A DNA stretch of 64,000 nucleotides from an uncultured Oscillospiraceae bacterium (GTDB taxonomy: Bacteria; Bacillota; Clostridia; Oscillospirales; Oscillospiraceae). Position numbers and translations under genes: made by a program. Below are positions 8,895 through 17,627 of the stretch, one piece after another; within the stretch, counting starts at the first letter, position 1, and every line of letters begins with the position of its first letter. Below the pieces are notes generated by a model. That model did not search any database. It was not told where the DNA came from and saw nothing but the letters and a program-made list of their open reading frames with translations. The stretch lies in the NCBI GenBank assembly GCA_934569045.1, contig CAKTJX010000001.1, forward strand, positions 143,409 to 207,408. Direction: 5' to 3'.

Positions 8895-9329
8895 TTTTCC
8901 TGTAGACCCAAACCCACCAGCACCCCTGGCAGTCTCATCCAGGCTGTCGGCCTCAAAATAGTCCGGCTGAATGACGGGGGTCACCACCAGCTGGGCAATC
9001 CGGTCGCCGTTGGCAACGGTACGCATTTCTTTTCCGTGGTTGTGCAGGGCGATCATGAATTCGCCCCGATAGTCGCTGTCAATGACGCCGACCTTGTTGG
9101 CAGGGGCCAGATCCTGCTTGCAGGCAAGGCCGCTGCGAGCGTAGACCAGACCCACAAAGCCCGCCGGAAGGGCCATGGCCAGTCCTGTGGGGATAAACAT
9201 CGTCTCACCGGGGGCGATGGTGACGGTTTTCTCCAGGCAGGCATACAGGTCTGCCCCGGCAGCCTGTGATGAGCCAAAGGTTGGCAGCTTCGCGCCTGGT
9301 CGCAGCTTCTTTACCGCTACTTTTTCCAT
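8892..9329 (-). CDS. dut: Deoxyuridine 5'-triphosphate nucleotidohydrolase (dUTPase)
   Basis: Trimeric enzyme that hydrolyses dUTP to dUMP and pyrophosphate, keeping uracil out of DNA and supplying thymidylate synthesis. All five dUTPase motifs are present in 145 residues: AGADL near 24, YARSGLA near 64, GVIDSDYRGE near 80, GDRIAQLVV near 107 and the glycine-rich RGAGGFGSTG at the C-terminus. It overlaps the end of nrdG by 13 bases, a coupling that makes sense because both serve deoxynucleotide supply. Its stop codon is supplied by the flanking hairpin-array repeat. Confidence 0.97.
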   Translation of the reverse strand: MEKVAVKKLRPGAKLPTFGSSQAAGADLYACLEKTVTIAPGETMFIPTGLAMALPAGFVGLVYARSGLACKQDLAPANKVGVIDSDYRGEFMIALHNHGKEMRTVANGDRIAQLVVTPVIQPDYFEADSLDETARGAGGFGSTGK

Positions 9330-9874
9330 TCCTTCATTCCCCTTCCCTGTGTCTGCCAGTCCTCCCAGAGGACGACTTTTCCATTCCGCAAGGTGGCGGG
9401 CATATCGATGAGCCGCTGGTTCTCCGAGCCCCGGAACCGCAGGGAGAGGTTCTTCTTCTCCTCCACAAAGGGACCGTCCACCAGCACATCCAGGTAGCTC
9501 AAGAATTCCTCCGTCACCGGCCAGTCTCCCAGGGTATGGGACGTGATTTTTTCAAAGAGGTAGCCGGAGAAAGCCCAGATACTCTTGTGCGGATAGGCTT
9601 TTTTGACCGCCCGCAGAAGCTTCACCAGGGGAAGCTGGTTCTGGGGCTCAAAGGGTTCGCCCCCCAGCAGCGTCAGGCCCTGGATATAATTGGGCTTCAT
9701 AAGCTCCAGAATCTTCTGGATTGTCTGCTCCGTAAAGGGCTCGCCGTAGTCAAAGTCCCAGGCAACCTCATTGAAGCAGCCCTTGCAGTGGTGGGTGCAG
9801 CCGGAAACAAACAGGCTGATGCGCACACCAGGACCGTTGGCGATATCGCAGTTTTTGATGATTGCGTAATTCAT
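9317..9874 (-). CDS. nrdG: Anaerobic ribonucleoside-triphosphate reductase activating protein
   Basis: Radical SAM activase that installs the glycyl radical on the anaerobic ribonucleotide reductase NrdD. In 185 residues the cluster cysteines are C26, C30 and C33 (GCTHHCKGC), with an NGPGVR segment before them and LLGGEPF near residue 69-75. No nrdD gene lies in this window, so the partner must be elsewhere. The ATG at 9874 overlaps the stop of the upstream permease gene by four bases, and dut overlaps its 3' end. The protein indicates anaerobic growth. Confidence 0.95.
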   Translation of the reverse strand: MNYAIIKNCDIANGPGVRISLFVSGCTHHCKGCFNEVAWDFDYGEPFTEQTIQKILELMKPNYIQGLTLLGGEPFEPQNQLPLVKLLRAVKKAYPHKSIWAFSGYLFEKITSHTLGDWPVTEEFLSYLDVLVDGPFVEEKKNLSLRFRGSENQRLIDMPATLRNGKVVLWEDWQTQGRGMKEWKK

Positions 9875-11109
9875 GGTTTCTCCTTACCTTTTACCGGGCT
9901 TGTGCTGTCCGCGCCGGAATCCGGGAACTGGGCACGGTATTCATCCCAAAGCTCGGTGTGATTCCGCCGACGCAGGCCTCTGCGGACCAGGCGGCGGATG
10001 GTATCGTAAATCACGGCGAACAGGGGCACGCACACCACCATGCCCACGATGCCCCACAGGCCGCCGAAGAGGATGATGGAGAACATGACCCAGAACCCGG
10101 AAAGTCCTGTCCGGTTGCCCAGGATTTTGGGGCCGATGACATTGCCGTCCAGCTGCTGCAGCAGAACGACCCAGATCACAAACCACAGGGCCTTGATGGG
10201 GCTGTCAATCAGAATCAGCAGAGTGGCAGGTACCGCGCCGATGACGGGGCCGAAGAAGGGAATGATATTGGTAACACCCACCAGCACAGACACCAGCAGT
10301 GTGTTGGGGATTCGCAGAATGGTGCAGCCGATGTAGCACAGCACGCCAACAATGGCGGAATCTATGATTTTGCCGTCAATAAACCCAGCAAACATCCGGT
10401 CCACAAAGGCGGCTTCCTCCAGAATGAGCTCCGCCCACCGATCCGAGAAGATACTGCGCACAATCAGCCGGGCCTGCTTGCCGAAGCGCTTGCGGCTGTG
10501 CAGCACATAGATGGCAACGATCAGGCCGATCAGGATGTTGTACAGGAACTTCAGCACCCGCCAGACGCTGGTGCCCACATTGGTAACCAGATTGGAAACC
10601 TGGGGCATCACATTCTCCCTGGCCCATTTTTCAATGTCCGTAAAGTAATTCTGGTAGTTCTCGTTGAAAAACTGAACCACCCGCTCGTCCTCACCGAAGG
10701 TAGCGATGGCCCAGCGCATGAGCTGCTCCGCCTTGGCGGGCAGAGCATTCCACAGGGTCACAATGCTCTCGATCAGCTGGGGCACCACCATAGTGATCAG
10801 GGCGTAGACCACCAGGATTCCGACAATCAGAGAGGAGAACACCGCCAGGGCATTGGCAAACCGCTTGATCTTCTTCGGCAGGCGAAGCTGGAAGAAGGCC
10901 TCCAGGGAGTTGCACATGGGCCGCAGCAGGTAGGCCATGATACCACCATAGATAAACGGTGCCAGAATGGCGCTCAGCTGGCTGATCACCTGCCCGATGC
11001 CCTGAAGCCGGAACAGGAAGAAGAAAAACAGCACGCTGAGGCTGATGGCACCGAAGCCCGCGATCATGGAATAAAAGTATTTTTCCTTTCTGAGATCTTT
11101 CAATTGCAC
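9871..11109 (-). CDS. AI-2E family (YtvI/PerM-like) membrane transporter
   Basis: A membrane protein of about 412 residues from the AI-2E transporter family (PF01594), with seven or eight hydrophobic segments and the characteristic long extracytoplasmic stretch in the middle. The C-terminal family signature is visible (GVTNIIPFFGPVIGAVPA and LDGNVIGPKILG). Substrates in the family vary and are mostly unproven. The frame is open to TTG 11166, but a TGGTATACT -10 at 11148-11143 puts the transcript start near 11136, so I use GTG 11109; TTG 11103 or ATG 11067 are alternatives. First gene of the permease-nrdG-dut operon. Confidence 0.85.
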   Translation of the reverse strand: MQLKDLRKEKYFYSMIAGFGAISLSVLFFFFLFRLQGIGQVISQLSAILAPFIYGGIMAYLLRPMCNSLEAFFQLRLPKKIKRFANALAVFSSLIVGILVVYALITMVVPQLIESIVTLWNALPAKAEQLMRWAIATFGEDERVVQFFNENYQNYFTDIEKWARENVMPQVSNLVTNVGTSVWRVLKFLYNILIGLIVAIYVLHSRKRFGKQARLIVRSIFSDRWAELILEEAAFVDRMFAGFIDGKIIDSAIVGVLCYIGCTILRIPNTLLVSVLVGVTNIIPFFGPVIGAVPATLLILIDSPIKALWFVIWVVLLQQLDGNVIGPKILGNRTGLSGFWVMFSIILFGGLWGIVGMVVCVPLFAVIYDTIRRLVRRGLRRRNHTELWDEYRAQFPDSGADSTSPVKGKEKP

Positions 11110-11142
11110 CCACTCATTTCTGTAATGAATTCGTTTACGTCC

Positions 11143-11148
11143 AGTATA
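11143..11148 (-). promoter_or_regulatory. Extended -10 of the AI-2E permease-nrdG-dut operon
   Basis: On the minus strand TGGTATACT ends at 11143. The -35 region is poor. It is used here to decide the permease start codon. Confidence 0.5.
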
Positions 11149-11248
11149 CCAGTCCGCCAGCTGCAATAAATGAACAAATTATGAACATTTCAGATCCCCA
11201 CGCCTGGAATTGTTTACAAAATCTTCTTTTCCGGTTTCCCCGGAAGGC

Positions 11249-11277
11249 TTGCCATTTGGGCCTGTTTGGGGTAAAAT
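11249..11277 (+). promoter_or_regulatory. Promoter of the zinc metallopeptidase gene
   Basis: TTGCCA (11249-11254) and TAAAAT (11272-11277) separated by 17 bp, about 30 bp before the ATG. Confidence 0.75.
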
Positions 11278-11307
11278 GGGGATATAAAGATTTCAAGGAG
11301 TGGTTTT

Positions 11308-12030
11308 ATGCCCTACTACTACGGTTTTGACTGGACCTATGTGGTTCTGGTGCTGCCCTGCGTGATTCTCTCGCTCTGGGCCAGCGCCAATGTGAACAGC
11401 ACCTTCAAGCGCTATTCCCAGCAGTATTCCCGCCGGGGACTCACCGGGGCCCAGGCCGCGGCCCAGGTGCTCTCCGCCAACGGCGTATCCGGTGTGCGGA
11501 TTGAGCGGGTCAGCGGCAATCTGACGGATCATTTTGACCCCCGTACCAACGTCATCCGGTTGTCGGACGATGTTTACGGCAGCACCTCCACCGCTGCCAT
11601 CGGCGTCGCCTGCCACGAAGCCGGGCACGCAGTACAGTACGCCCAGGATTACACCCCCATCCGCATTCGCTCCGCTGTCATCCCCGCCACAAATCTGGGC
11701 TCCAAGCTGGCCATGCCGCTGATTCTCATTGGTCTGCTGTTCTCCTCTCTGGGGGAGCTGTCCTACGCGCTGGTATATTTGGGCATTGCCTGCTTCGGGC
11801 TGTCCCTGGTTTTTCAGCTGGTGACCCTGCCGGTAGAGTTTGATGCCAGCCACCGGGCCCTTGTGGTCATTGCCCAGACGGGACTTCTGACCGAGGACGA
11901 GCAGCAGGGCGCCAAGAAAACCCTCCGGGCCGCGGCTCTTACCTATGTTGCTGCCACCGCCACGGCCCTTGCCCAGCTGCTGCGGCTGATCATCCTCTTC
12001 GGCAACCGGAACGGACGCAGAAGAGATTGA
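11308..12030 (+). CDS. YugP-type membrane zinc metallopeptidase
   Basis: A 240-residue membrane protein of the COG2738 (zinc-dependent peptidase, YugP-like) family. An N-terminal membrane segment is at about residues 10-25. The zinc-binding HEAGH motif is at residues 103-107 (H103, E104, H107), followed by AVQYAQDY. Further hydrophobic segments lie at about 125-165 and near the C-terminus. Start ATG 11308 has AAGGAG eight bases upstream. It is a single-gene unit with its own promoter and terminator. Its substrate is unknown. Confidence 0.92.
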   Translation: MPYYYGFDWTYVVLVLPCVILSLWASANVNSTFKRYSQQYSRRGLTGAQAAAQVLSANGVSGVRIERVSGNLTDHFDPRTNVIRLSDDVYGSTSTAAIGVACHEAGHAVQYAQDYTPIRIRSAVIPATNLGSKLAMPLILIGLLFSSLGELSYALVYLGIACFGLSLVFQLVTLPVEFDASHRALVVIAQTGLLTEDEQQGAKKTLRAAALTYVAATATALAQLLRLIILFGNRNGRRRD

Positions 12031-12043
12031 CGGAAATTCCTCA

Positions 12044-12080
12044 AAAATGCCTCCCGGCGCTTTGGACCGGGAGGCATTTT
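12044..12080. terminator. Terminator after the zinc peptidase gene
   Basis: Fourteen-base perfect stem (12044-12057 and 12067-12080, AAAATGCCTCCCGG and its complement) with A and T runs at the outer ends, so it could work in both directions. Confidence 0.85.
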
Positions 12081-12090
12081 CACAATTCTA

Positions 12091-12119
12091 TTGACTTTTC
12101 CCTGGATTCCCCGTATAAT
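12091..12119 (+). promoter_or_regulatory. Promoter of the PLP-dependent lyase gene
   Basis: TTGACT (12091-12096) and TATAAT (12114-12119) with 17-bp spacing, close to consensus. Confidence 0.85.
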
Positions 12120-12150
12120 GCTAAAAGTGTCTGAAAAATTATGAGAAAGC

Positions 12151-13443
12151 GTGAATTTTGTGGAAGAACTTGTAAACATGTATATGGAAATGGGCGTTTC
12201 CCCCGGTGTGTACGCCTACGGAGAAAAGGCCCTGGACGCGCTGAAGGCGCGCTTTGCCGCCATTGATGCCGTGGCGGAGTACAACCAGGCGAAGGTGCTC
12301 TCCGCCATGAAGAAGAACCGGGTGTCCGCCGCCTGCTTTGCCGCCACCACCGGATACGGCTACGATGACCTGGGCCGGGATACCCTGGAAAAGGTCTATG
12401 CCGACGTGTTCCATACGGAAGCCGCTCTGGTACGGCCCCAGATCACCTGCGGCACCCATGCCCTGACCGTAGCCCTCAGCGCCAACCTGCTGCCTGGGGA
12501 CGAGCTGCTGTCCCCAGTGGGAATGCCCTATGATACATTGCAGGAGGTCATTGGCATCCGGGAGAGCCCCTGCTCTCTCAAGGAGTACGGCGTCAGCTAC
12601 CGGCAGGTGGATTTGCTGCCCGACAGTGAATTTGACTACGACGGCATCCGGGCCGCCATCAACGAGAGGACCAAGCTCATCACCATCCAGCGCTCCAAGG
12701 GCTATGCCACCCGGCCCACGTTCTCTGTGGCCCAGATTGGCAAGCTCATCGCCTTCTGCAAGGAGTGCAAGCCCGATGTGACCATCATGGTAGATAACTG
12801 CTACGGCGAATTTGTAGAGACCATGGAGCCCTCCGACGTGGGTGCGGACATGGTGGTCGGGTCCCTCATTAAAAATCCCGGCGGCGGACTGGCTCCCATC
12901 GGCGGCTATATCTGCGGCACAGAGAAGTGCATCCAGCGCTGTGCCTATCGGCTCTCCGCGCCCGGCCTGGGCCAGGAGGTCGGCGCGAACCTGGGTCTGA
13001 TGAAGGATTTGTTTCAGGGCTTCTTTCTTGCCCCCACTGTGGTAGCCGGGGCGGAAAAGGGCGCGATCTTTGCCGCAAACCTCTATGAACCCCTGGGCTT
13101 CCGATGCATTCCAAACGCCACGGAATCCCGCCACGACATTATCCAGGCCGTGGAGCTGGGCAGCGAACAGGCCATGATCGCTTTCTGCAAGGGCATCCAG
13201 GAGGCCGCCCCCGTGGACTCCTTCGCCACCCCCCTGCCCTGGGATATGCCGGGCTATGACAGCCAGGTGATTATGGCCGCAGGCGCATTCGTCCAGGGCT
13301 CCTCCATCGAGCTCTCCGCCGACGGCCCCATCCGGGAGCCCTACGCCGTCTATTTCCAGGGCGGCCTGACCTGGTATCACGCCAAGCTGGGCATCCTGAT
13401 GAGCCTACAGGAAATGGTAAACGCAGGACTTGTAACATTGTAA
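12151..13443 (+). CDS. Methionine gamma-lyase/cystathionine beta-lyase-like PLP enzyme (aluminium-resistance family)
   Basis: A 430-residue aminotransferase-fold enzyme of the COG4100 / Met_gamma_lyase family (PF06838), historically named for aluminium resistance. The likely Schiff-base lysine is K241 in GSLIKNPGGG, and the aspartate that contacts the PLP ring is D215 in VDNCYGE. The family is thought to cleave sulfur amino acids, but the physiological substrate is uncertain. Start is GTG 12151, behind GAGAAAG and 25 bases after the promoter. Single-gene unit with a terminator shared with the convergent GNAT gene. Confidence 0.9.
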   Translation: MNFVEELVNMYMEMGVSPGVYAYGEKALDALKARFAAIDAVAEYNQAKVLSAMKKNRVSAACFAATTGYGYDDLGRDTLEKVYADVFHTEAALVRPQITCGTHALTVALSANLLPGDELLSPVGMPYDTLQEVIGIRESPCSLKEYGVSYRQVDLLPDSEFDYDGIRAAINERTKLITIQRSKGYATRPTFSVAQIGKLIAFCKECKPDVTIMVDNCYGEFVETMEPSDVGADMVVGSLIKNPGGGLAPIGGYICGTEKCIQRCAYRLSAPGLGQEVGANLGLMKDLFQGFFLAPTVVAGAEKGAIFAANLYEPLGFRCIPNATESRHDIIQAVELGSEQAMIAFCKGIQEAAPVDSFATPLPWDMPGYDSQVIMAAGAFVQGSSIELSADGPIREPYAVYFQGGLTWYHAKLGILMSLQEMVNAGLVTL

Positions 13444-13453
13444 GCATATCATG

Positions 13454-13484
13454 AAAGGCGTGGCCGGTTCGGTCACGCCTTTGT
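13454..13484. terminator. Shared convergent terminator
   Basis: Stem AAAGGCGTG/CACGCCTTT (13454-13462 and 13474-13482) between the PLP enzyme gene and the convergent GNAT gene. Confidence 0.75.
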
Positions 13485-13495
13485 AATATGGGTGA

Positions 13496-13990
13496 TTAGA
13501 GTGCGAATACCAGATCGTCCCCATCCAGTTCATTCAACTTGGTGAATCCCAGGGACTGGTACAGCACCTGCGCTCTCACATTGTCCACTTCTGTGGAGAG
13601 TTTGATTGGCTTTTCAGGGTCCGCGGCTTTCAAAATGTGAATTGCCAACTGTGCGGCGGATTTTCCGTAGCCCTTCCCCTGGTGCTTCCGGTCAATGTAG
13701 TAGCTCCAGGAATACGCGTCTCCCTCTGCCAGCCATTTGCAAAGGCTGATAAACCCAATCGGTTCCTCCTTCGCGGTACAGATAAGACAGGGGTAGTTCT
13801 TTTCCCTGAACAGATAGGCTCTGCCAATGGAGAATCCGGCAGGATTTACAAGCTCTTGCTGTTCCTGGGTAAGCTCGCAGTCGAAAATCGCATAAATTAA
13901 ATCGTCCTGTGTCTGGATTGGCCTGATTTTTACTTTGTCATTCTCCCAATGCACACGGTCCAGCTTCTCCAGACTTTCGCGCAGGGTCAT
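13496..13990 (-). CDS. GNAT-family N-acetyltransferase
   Basis: A 164-residue GCN5-related acetyltransferase. The acetyl-CoA pyrophosphate loop is HQGKGYGKSA (Q104, G105, G107, G109) and the closing beta-strand region reads YQSLGF near residue 148. The substrate cannot be read from the sequence. Start ATG 13990 has AAAGGAG ten bases upstream. It lies 23 bases after trpS on the same strand and could be co-transcribed with it. Confidence 0.9.
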   Translation of the reverse strand: MTLRESLEKLDRVHWENDKVKIRPIQTQDDLIYAIFDCELTQEQQELVNPAGFSIGRAYLFREKNYPCLICTAKEEPIGFISLCKWLAEGDAYSWSYYIDRKHQGKGYGKSAAQLAIHILKAADPEKPIKLSTEVDNVRAQVLYQSLGFTKLNELDGDDLVFAL

Positions 13991-14013
13991 CGTATCGTCT
14001 CCTTTGCTCTTCT

Positions 14014-15036
14014 TTATCTTGCTACAAAGCCAACCTTCTTGTAGACCTTCCGCAGGGTTTTTTCAGCCACATAGCTGGCTTTTTCGGCGCCGGCCTTGTA
14101 GACCTGCTCCAGATAAGCCTTGTCCTGCATAATGCGGGTGGCCTCCTCCCGGATGGGGCGCAGGGTTTCCACTACGGCCTCGCCCACGGCGGGCTTGAAC
14201 TTGCCGTAGCCGCAGCCCGCAAACTCCGTTTCGATCTCCTGGAAGCTCTTGCCTGTGCAGGCAGAGTAAATGGTCATCAGGTTAGAAACGCCGGGTTTGT
14301 TCTCCTTGTCATAGCGGACGCAGTTCTCCGTGTCGGAGTCTGTAATGGCCCGCTTGAACTGGCGCATGATGGTTTCTGGGGTGTCCATCAGAATGATCCG
14401 GCCGGTATCCTCATTTTCAGATTTGCTCATTTTGGCGGTGGGATTGGTCAGGCTCATGATCCGTGCCCCGACCTTGGGCACAAAGGGTTCCGGCAGCTTG
14501 AATACATCGCCGTAAACGCCGTTGAACCGGCGGGCAATGGTGTGGCACAGCTCCACATGCTGCTTCTGATCCTCACCCACAGGCACCAGGTCCGGCTGGT
14601 ACAGCAGAATATCCGCCGCCATCAGGCTGGGATAGGAGAAGAGGCCGCCATTGATATTGTCGGCGTTTTTGGCGGACTTATCCTTGAACTGGGTCATGCG
14701 GCTCAACTCCCCGAACATGGAGTAGCATTGCAGCACCCAGCCCAGCTCCGCGTGCTGGTGGACATGGCTCTGGATGAACAGGGTATTCTTCTCCGGGTCC
14801 AGGCCGCAGGCGATGTACTGAGCCAGCTGTTCCAGAGTCCGCCGCCGCAGATCCGCGGGGTTCTGCCGGACGGTGATGGCGTGCAGGTCTGCCATGAAAT
14901 AGAAGCAGTCATAGTCCTCTGCCCGCTCGGCCCAGTTCTTCACCGCGCCCAGGTAGCTGCCCAGGGTCAGGTCTCCGGAGGGCTTGATGCCGGAGAGCAT
15001 TCTCTTTTTGGGTTGGGTCTGTATCGTTTCGCTCAT
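14014..15036 (-). CDS. trpS: Tryptophanyl-tRNA synthetase
   Basis: Class I aminoacyl-tRNA synthetase that charges tRNA-Trp. It has 340 residues, the usual length. The HIGH-type signature is PSGDLTLGSYLGA at about 19-31, and the KMSKS loop appears exactly as AKMSKSENED near residue 200. The frame is open upstream, but ATG 15036 has AAGGAAG at good spacing and lies downstream of the TTGCGT-17-TAAAAT promoter. No T-box leader is visible; the leader is only about 30 bases. Confidence 0.96.
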   Translation of the reverse strand: MSETIQTQPKKRMLSGIKPSGDLTLGSYLGAVKNWAERAEDYDCFYFMADLHAITVRQNPADLRRRTLEQLAQYIACGLDPEKNTLFIQSHVHQHAELGWVLQCYSMFGELSRMTQFKDKSAKNADNINGGLFSYPSLMAADILLYQPDLVPVGEDQKQHVELCHTIARRFNGVYGDVFKLPEPFVPKVGARIMSLTNPTAKMSKSENEDTGRIILMDTPETIMRQFKRAITDSDTENCVRYDKENKPGVSNLMTIYSACTGKSFQEIETEFAGCGYGKFKPAVGEAVVETLRPIREEATRIMQDKAYLEQVYKAGAEKASYVAEKTLRKVYKKVGFVAR

Positions 15037-15070
15037 AATAAACGCTTCCTTTATATCCATATGATGCTTC

Positions 15071-15099
15071 ATTTTATCATAGGATTCTTCCAGACGCAA
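15071..15099 (-). promoter_or_regulatory. Promoter of trpS
   Basis: Minus strand TTGCGT (15099-15094) and TAAAAT (15076-15071), 17 bp apart. It is back to back with the gltX promoter. Confidence 0.7.
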
Positions 15100-15112
15100 G
15101 GCCATTTTTGAA

Positions 15113-15141
15113 TTGATTTCTGACAGTGGATATGCTATACT
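15113..15141 (+). promoter_or_regulatory. Promoter of gltX
   Basis: TTGATT (15113-15118) and TATACT (15136-15141) with 17-bp spacing and a TGn extension of the -10. Confidence 0.8.
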
Positions 15142-15177
15142 CTATGCTAGATTTTTATGACAAAGAGGTAGATTGGA

Positions 15178-16824
15178 ATGGATTATCAAGCATTGGCTGA
15201 GCTTTTATTTCCCGATGTAACCACCACCCCTGAGGAGCTGGAGGAGCGGTTTCCCCCGCGGAACCTGCCGGAGGGCGCGGTTGTAACCCGTATGGCCCCC
15301 TCCCCCACGGGCTTCGTGCACTTGGGCAACCTGGTACAGGGCATGATCTCCGAGCGGATGGCCCATCGGTCCAACGGTGTCCTGTTCCTGCGGGTGGAGG
15401 ACACTGATGCCAAGCGGGAGGTTCCCGGCGCTGTAGAGGTACTAATCAATTCCCTGAAGCACTACAACATTCACTTTGACGAGGGTGCCACCATTGACGG
15501 TGACAACGGCGCTTACGGCCCCTACCGGCAGCGCCAGCGGGCGGACATCTACCATGTCTACGCCAAAAAGCTGGTCTCCGAGGGCAAGGCCTACCCCTGC
15601 TTCTGCACCGAGGAAGAGCTCACCGCCATGCGGGAAAAGCAGGAGGCCAATAAGGAAACCACCGGCTACTATGGCCCCTATGCCATCTGGCGTGACCGGA
15701 CGATGGAGGAGATTCAGGCCCAGCTGGCCGCCGGAAATCCCTGGGTGCTGCGGTTCCGCTCCGAGGGCTCCATTGAGCATCAGTTCAAGTTTGACGATCT
15801 GGTAAAGGGCAAGCTCACCATCACGGAAAACAACGTAGACCACGTTCTGCTGAAATCCGATGGCATCCCCACCTACCACTTCGCTCACGCCGTGGATGAC
15901 CACCTGATGCGCACCACCCATGTGGTGCGGGGCGACGAGTGGCTGTCCACCCTGCCCTTCCACATTCAGCTGTTCCAGGCCCTGGGCTTCAAGCTGCCCA
16001 AGTACGTCCACATCGGACCTCTGATGAAAATGGACGGCGCTTCCAAGCGGAAGCTCTCCAAGCGGAAGGACCCGGAGCTGGCCCTGACCTACTACAAGGC
16101 AGAGGGCTTCTCCACCAGCGCCATGCGGGAATACCTGATGACCGTGCTGAACTCCAACTTTGAGGACTGGCGGCGGGCCAATCCCGACGCGGACATTGAC
16201 ACCTTCCCCTTCAGCCCCAAGAAGCTGAACCCGGCGGGCTCCCTGTTTGACTACGCCAAGCTGATTGACGTATCCAAAAACGTAATTTCCCGGATGGATG
16301 CCGAGACGGTTTACACCCAGCTCACCGAATGGGCAAAGGAATTCCAGTCGGACTTTTACGAAAAGCTGGCGGTGGACCCGGACTATGCCAAGGCGATTCT
16401 GGCCATTGGCCGGGGCGGCAAGAAGCCCAGAAAGGACTTGGCCACCTGGAAGGATGCCAAGGATTACATGGGCTTCTTCTATGACGAATATCTGGAAAAG
16501 CCGGCCTTCGAGGAAAAGTTCTCCAAGGAGGTCATTGCCGATGTGCTGAATCGGTTCCTGGCGGTCTTTGACCTCTCCGATGATTCCAATGCCTGGTTTG
16601 ACAAGGTGAAGGCCATTACCAACGACATTGGCTTTACCACCGATATGAAGGCCTACAAGCAGAATCCCGATGCCTTCCCCGGCACCGTAGCGGATGTGTC
16701 CACCTTCCTGCGGCTGGCCGTTACAGGCAAGACCAACTCCCCGGACCTGTATACCGTCATGCAGCTGCTGGGCTATGACCGGACCGTCAGCCGCATCCGC
16801 AGCGCTCTGGCACAGCTGGGCTGA
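15178..16824 (+). CDS. gltX: Glutamyl-tRNA synthetase
   Basis: Class I synthetase charging tRNA-Glu. At 548 residues it is longer than the common form of about 480-490, with an N-terminal extension of about 35 residues before the HIGH-type motif ([11 protein letters not shown] at about 42-52). The KMSKS-equivalent loop is KRKLSKRKD near residue 290. This long form is familiar in Clostridia. Start ATG 15178 follows AGAGGT. Whether it also charges tRNA-Gln (non-discriminating type) cannot be judged from the sequence alone. Divergent from trpS. Confidence 0.95.
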   Translation: MDYQALAELLFPDVTTTPEELEERFPPRNLPEGAVVTRMAPSPTGFVHLGNLVQGMISERMAHRSNGVLFLRVEDTDAKREVPGAVEVLINSLKHYNIHFDEGATIDGDNGAYGPYRQRQRADIYHVYAKKLVSEGKAYPCFCTEEELTAMREKQEANKETTGYYGPYAIWRDRTMEEIQAQLAAGNPWVLRFRSEGSIEHQFKFDDLVKGKLTITENNVDHVLLKSDGIPTYHFAHAVDDHLMRTTHVVRGDEWLSTLPFHIQLFQALGFKLPKYVHIGPLMKMDGASKRKLSKRKDPELALTYYKAEGFSTSAMREYLMTVLNSNFEDWRRANPDADIDTFPFSPKKLNPAGSLFDYAKLIDVSKNVISRMDAETVYTQLTEWAKEFQSDFYEKLAVDPDYAKAILAIGRGGKKPRKDLATWKDAKDYMGFFYDEYLEKPAFEEKFSKEVIADVLNRFLAVFDLSDDSNAWFDKVKAITNDIGFTTDMKAYKQNPDAFPGTVADVSTFLRLAVTGKTNSPDLYTVMQLLGYDRTVSRIRSALAQLG

Positions 16825-16867
16825 TGGCACCCGCTTGTAAAATTTTCCCAGGCCGGCAGCGGACGGA

Positions 16868-16896
16868 TTGACATTTCCCGTCAAAATGACTATAAT
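16868..16896 (+). promoter_or_regulatory. Consensus promoter of the cytidylate-kinase-like gene
   Basis: TTGACA (16868-16873) and TATAAT (16891-16896), exactly 17 bp apart. Confidence 0.9.
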
Positions 16897-16929
16897 GTAG
16901 GTATCAAGAATCACATTGGAGGCGATGTT

Positions 16930-17541
16930 ATGGAAAAGAAAATCATTACGATCAGCCGTGAATTTGGTTCCGGCGGACGCACCATCGGTCACAAGGTGGC
17001 AGATGCGTTAGGAATTCCTTTCTATGACGGTAAACTCGTTGAGGATATTGCGAAAGAATCCGGCTTTGCGCCGAAGTTTGTAGAGGAGCATTCCGAGCAC
17101 TCCCCCAGCGGCAGTGTTTTCTCCTATGCCTTTGCCCCCCAGGGGGTTCCCGGCATTATGAACGGCCTATCTACGGCGGATTACCTTTGGAATGCCCAGT
17201 GCAACGTCGTCCTGGAGCTGGCAGAGAAGGGCCCCTGCGTCATCGTAGGCCGGAACGCCGATTACATCCTGAAGGACCGCCCCGATGCTCTGCATATTTA
17301 CGTCAGCGCGGATACCGAGTTCCGGGCCAAGCACATTGTAGAGCTCTACGGCGAAACTGATAAGACCCCGGAGGTTCGTCTGGCCGAGAAGGATAAGCGC
17401 CGCCGGGTAAACTACCAGCACTACACCGGCCGCACCTGGGGTATGTCCCAGAATTATGACCTGTGCCTGCGCAGCAGCACCCTGGGCCTTGACCAGTGCG
17501 CGGAGATCATCATTAACGCAGTCCAGAAGTCCAGAGAATGA
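16930..17541 (+). CDS. Cytidylate kinase-like family protein
   Basis: A 203-residue P-loop protein of the cytidylate-kinase-like family (PF13189), distinct from the essential Cmk. The nucleotide-binding loop is REFGSGGRTIG at about residues 10-20, and the CVIVGRNADYIL segment near 100-111 is a family signature. The substrate is not established. Start ATG 16930 follows GGAGGCG, about 30 bases after a consensus promoter. Single-gene unit with a strong terminator. Confidence 0.88.
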   Translation: MEKKIITISREFGSGGRTIGHKVADALGIPFYDGKLVEDIAKESGFAPKFVEEHSEHSPSGSVFSYAFAPQGVPGIMNGLSTADYLWNAQCNVVLELAEKGPCVIVGRNADYILKDRPDALHIYVSADTEFRAKHIVELYGETDKTPEVRLAEKDKRRRVNYQHYTGRTWGMSQNYDLCLRSSTLGLDQCAEIIINAVQKSRE

Positions 17542-17560
17542 TCATTCACGCACTACATCG

Positions 17561-17598
17561 GCAGGGCGGGACGCAAACGCATCCCGCCCTGCCTTTTT
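17561..17598 (+). terminator. Terminator after the cytidylate-kinase-like gene
   Basis: Eleven-base perfect stem GCAGGGCGGGA/TCCCGCCCTGC (17561-17571 and 17582-17592) followed by CTTTTTG. Confidence 0.9.
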
Positions 17599-17627
17599 GA
17601 TTCTTTCCGGAAAGAGGTGACGATGCC

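Noticed and set aside
15037-15177. T-box riboswitch upstream of trpS or gltX
   Set aside because: Both leaders are only about 30 bases long, with no T-box sequence or specifier stem.
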